This document shows, one piece after another, positions 62,467-64,000 of a stretch of DNA of 64,000 bases (its first letter is position 1; the number at the start of each line of letters is the position of its first letter). The position numbers were made by a program, and so were the translations under genes. The notes beneath the pieces were generated by a model. The model was given only the letters and a program-made list of their open reading frames with translations, was not told where the DNA came from and did not search any database. Source of the DNA: an uncultured Eubacteriales bacterium (GTDB lineage: Bacteria; Bacillota; Clostridia; Christensenellales; UBA1242); NCBI GenBank assembly GCA_949031345.1, contig CARNVA010000008.1:1-64000 (forward strand), read 5' to 3'.

Positions 62467-62860
62467 TAGTGAATTTAAAAAAAATTGCCAAAAGCAGCAA
62501 AATAAGGCTCGAAAAATGGAGCTGATATTTTTGCGGAATTAAATTCTCATCAGCAAAAACAACTATATTTGGTCAAAATCACTATATCCCTTATAAAATC
62601 AAGGCATATATAGTATTTATTATATAATATTATTTTAATTTTAGTCATATTATAATAATTAAAAATATTTTTTTCTATTTTAATAAAATCCTGCATTATT
62701 TCACTCTTCGATCTATCTCATGCTCACTTTTGCCCATTTGTGTTTTGATAAATTTAAACAGCGCAAAATAAGCGCTGCTTTCAAGCTATTTTGAAATTTA
62801 ATGTTAATTATACTAAATATAAAAAGGAATTATAAAAATAAAAAAAGGGGTTTCCCTTTC
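62467..62860. other. Intergenic AT-rich region
   Basis: About 390 bases. A CAGCGC/GCGCTG hairpin lies near 62759-62779. No gene seen. Confidence 0.45.
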
Positions 62861-63445
62861 TTAATTTTCGCATTTCTCATCAAGATAAGTCGCTGTCAAA
62901 TCTGCCACATGAAGCAGAAAGCAGATTGGATATTTATAATAAACATCAGCCATCATGAAACTTCCATTTTTTGCCCTTATGTCATATTCGCCCATGTGCC
63001 AATTGATAGCCAGGGCTTCTTCGCGAGTAAGTTTAATAAAGGCAGACAAAATATAAACCGACTTTTCACCATGCCCATAAGGCAGACTGTCTTCATAGCG
63101 GAAATATGGACGCTGCTCCCATTTTCCATCAACTTTGACATTCTTAAAGTCTTCGATATAGGTGTTCACCTTGCAAACATCATGCAAAAGCCCCATGATA
63201 GCCACACTCTCTGGCGAAACTTTCTTGCCCCAGTCGTCACCGTATTCAGCTTGCAAAAGTTTGACAAATCTTTTGTAAACATTGATGGAATGTTGGCATA
63301 AGCCCCCTCTATAATTTGAATGCCTTCTTCCACTTGCTGGCGCAACAAAAAAGTCAGACTTTTCAAGCCAGTCCACCAACTTGTCGGCGCCATCTCTGTC
63401 AACATTGTCATAAAAAATCTCTAAAAATTCATCTCTTGAATCCAT
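62861..63445 (-). CDS. HD-domain hydrolase
   Basis: 194 residues from the ATG at 63445 with GAGGTGG upstream; a longer frame to 63520 has no such site. SNYRGGLCQHS and VAIMGLLHDVCK give the His and HD metal ligands of the HD phosphohydrolase superfamily. Substrate (nucleotide or RNA end) not predictable. Confidence 0.82.
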   Translation of the reverse strand: MDSRDEFLEIFYDNVDRDGADKLVDWLEKSDFFVAPASGRRHSNYRGGLCQHSINVYKRFVKLLQAEYGDDWGKKVSPESVAIMGLLHDVCKVNTYIEDFKNVKVDGKWEQRPYFRYEDSLPYGHGEKSVYILSAFIKLTREEALAINWHMGEYDIRAKNGSFMMADVYYKYPICFLLHVADLTATYLDEKCEN

Positions 63446-63794
63446 AACCACCTCATAAAAAAAGCCATTTTGTTTTGAAGAAAGATTTTTATACTTAGTG
63501 TAATACTCTCCCCTTCTCAAAACACTTTCTATATGGAGTATACAATAATTATTTCTTTATTCCAAACAAAATGCCTAATATGTGATTTTTTATTATTAAA
63601 ATATTTTTTAAATCCATCCTCTTCTTATGCAAACTATGCAAATTTTTCACCATGCGTATTATCCGCCTTTTGTTATTACTTTAAATCCCAAAAAACTGCA
63701 GGCTAGCAAATTATCTACTTGCCATGATAAATATTTAAATTGCACATATTTTGCTCACCAAAATGCTTGCATATTAAATCAACAAACAGCTAAG
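63446..63794. other. Intergenic region
   Basis: About 350 bases, AT-rich, without a recognisable gene, promoter or terminator. Confidence 0.4.
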
Positions 63795-64000
63795 TTAAAC
63801 AATGCTTCTGAAAGACTGCTCTCTTTCAATCTGGCTTTTCGCTTTCAAATATTTTTCCATGGTTTCAAGCAGATATTTTTCTCTTCCCTTTTCATCAAGC
63901 ATAAGAATTTTCTTGTCATCCATCAAAAGCTTAAGAGGGTTTCTGCTCGCCTTCTCATCAGCCAAAATATTGCGCACTTTTCCCACAAACTCAGTGTCGT
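63795..64000 (-). CDS. C-terminal end of a gene beyond the window
   Basis: The frame is open from the right edge to the stop at 63795 (68 codons, ending QSFRSIV). It has no start with a ribosome binding site, so it is most likely the end of a larger protein. Charged helical sequence; no family recognised. Confidence 0.6.
   Translation of the reverse strand, partial: DTEFVGKVRNILADEKASRNPLKLLMDDKKILMLDEKGREKYLLETMEKYLKAKSQIEREQSFRSIV

Overview
The window looks like a chromosome segment of a low-GC Gram-positive bacterium, most likely a gut-type Clostridia-related Firmicute. The evidence is AT-rich intergenic DNA, purine-rich ribosome binding sites, a T-box riboswitch before an aspartyl-tRNA synthetase, intrinsic terminators with long T runs, a SufC/SufBD pair, and surface proteins built from InlB-type and BspA-like repeats. 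No rRNA, CRISPR array or insertion sequence was seen.

Left edge (1-3100): the N-terminal 834 codons of a large InlB-repeat surface protein on the minus strand. Its promoter has a run of nine G in the -35/-10 spacer. A tRNA-Val(UAC) gene follows. Positions 3053-17339 are an integrated element of about 14.2 kb, bounded by a 49-bp direct repeat of the tRNA 3' part. The left arm (minus) carries a tyrosine integrase, a DUF3800 protein and an XRE repressor. The right arm (plus) carries a replication-type winged-helix protein, tiny secreted or membrane peptides, three large membrane-anchored proteins (two with InlB/BspA-like repeats, one with an A8-tract frameshift), a basic peptide, a Zot/packaging-type ATPase, two strong hairpins, a small HTH protein and a DNA methyltransferase. 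The gene order resembles a filamentous-phage (inovirus-like) element, but this is inference.

Middle (17.3-33 kb): housekeeping genes (GNAT, phosphodiesterase, tilS), a promoter-to-terminator cassette for an unassigned structured RNA of about 590 nt, and three paralogous ~700-residue proteins that join a DUF6273-like N-terminal region to a MoxR-type AAA+ ATPase. The first copy has an in-frame amber codon. The second ends at a T_TTT_TTA heptamer, with a good -1 frame continuation. The third is translationally coupled to a radical SAM gene. An AraC-type gene with a near-perfect promoter is apparently leaderless.

Right half (33-64 kb): a TetR-controlled two-ATPase ABC exporter, a SpoVB-like flippase, PnuC, peptidase E, a P-loop/CYTH protein, and a metallopeptidase-like/VWA protein with a Gln/Gly/Asn-rich linker next to a small AAA-like protein that lacks a Walker A. 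These last two are the likely partners of the MoxR ATPases. Then come AspRS with its T-box, a 992-residue surface protein with a second nine-G promoter, Smr, SufC/SufBD, an RlmD-type methyltransferase, YsxC, another exported repeat protein, tRNA-Ala(UGC), a rhomboid protease, a 706-residue coiled-coil membrane protein and an HD hydrolase.
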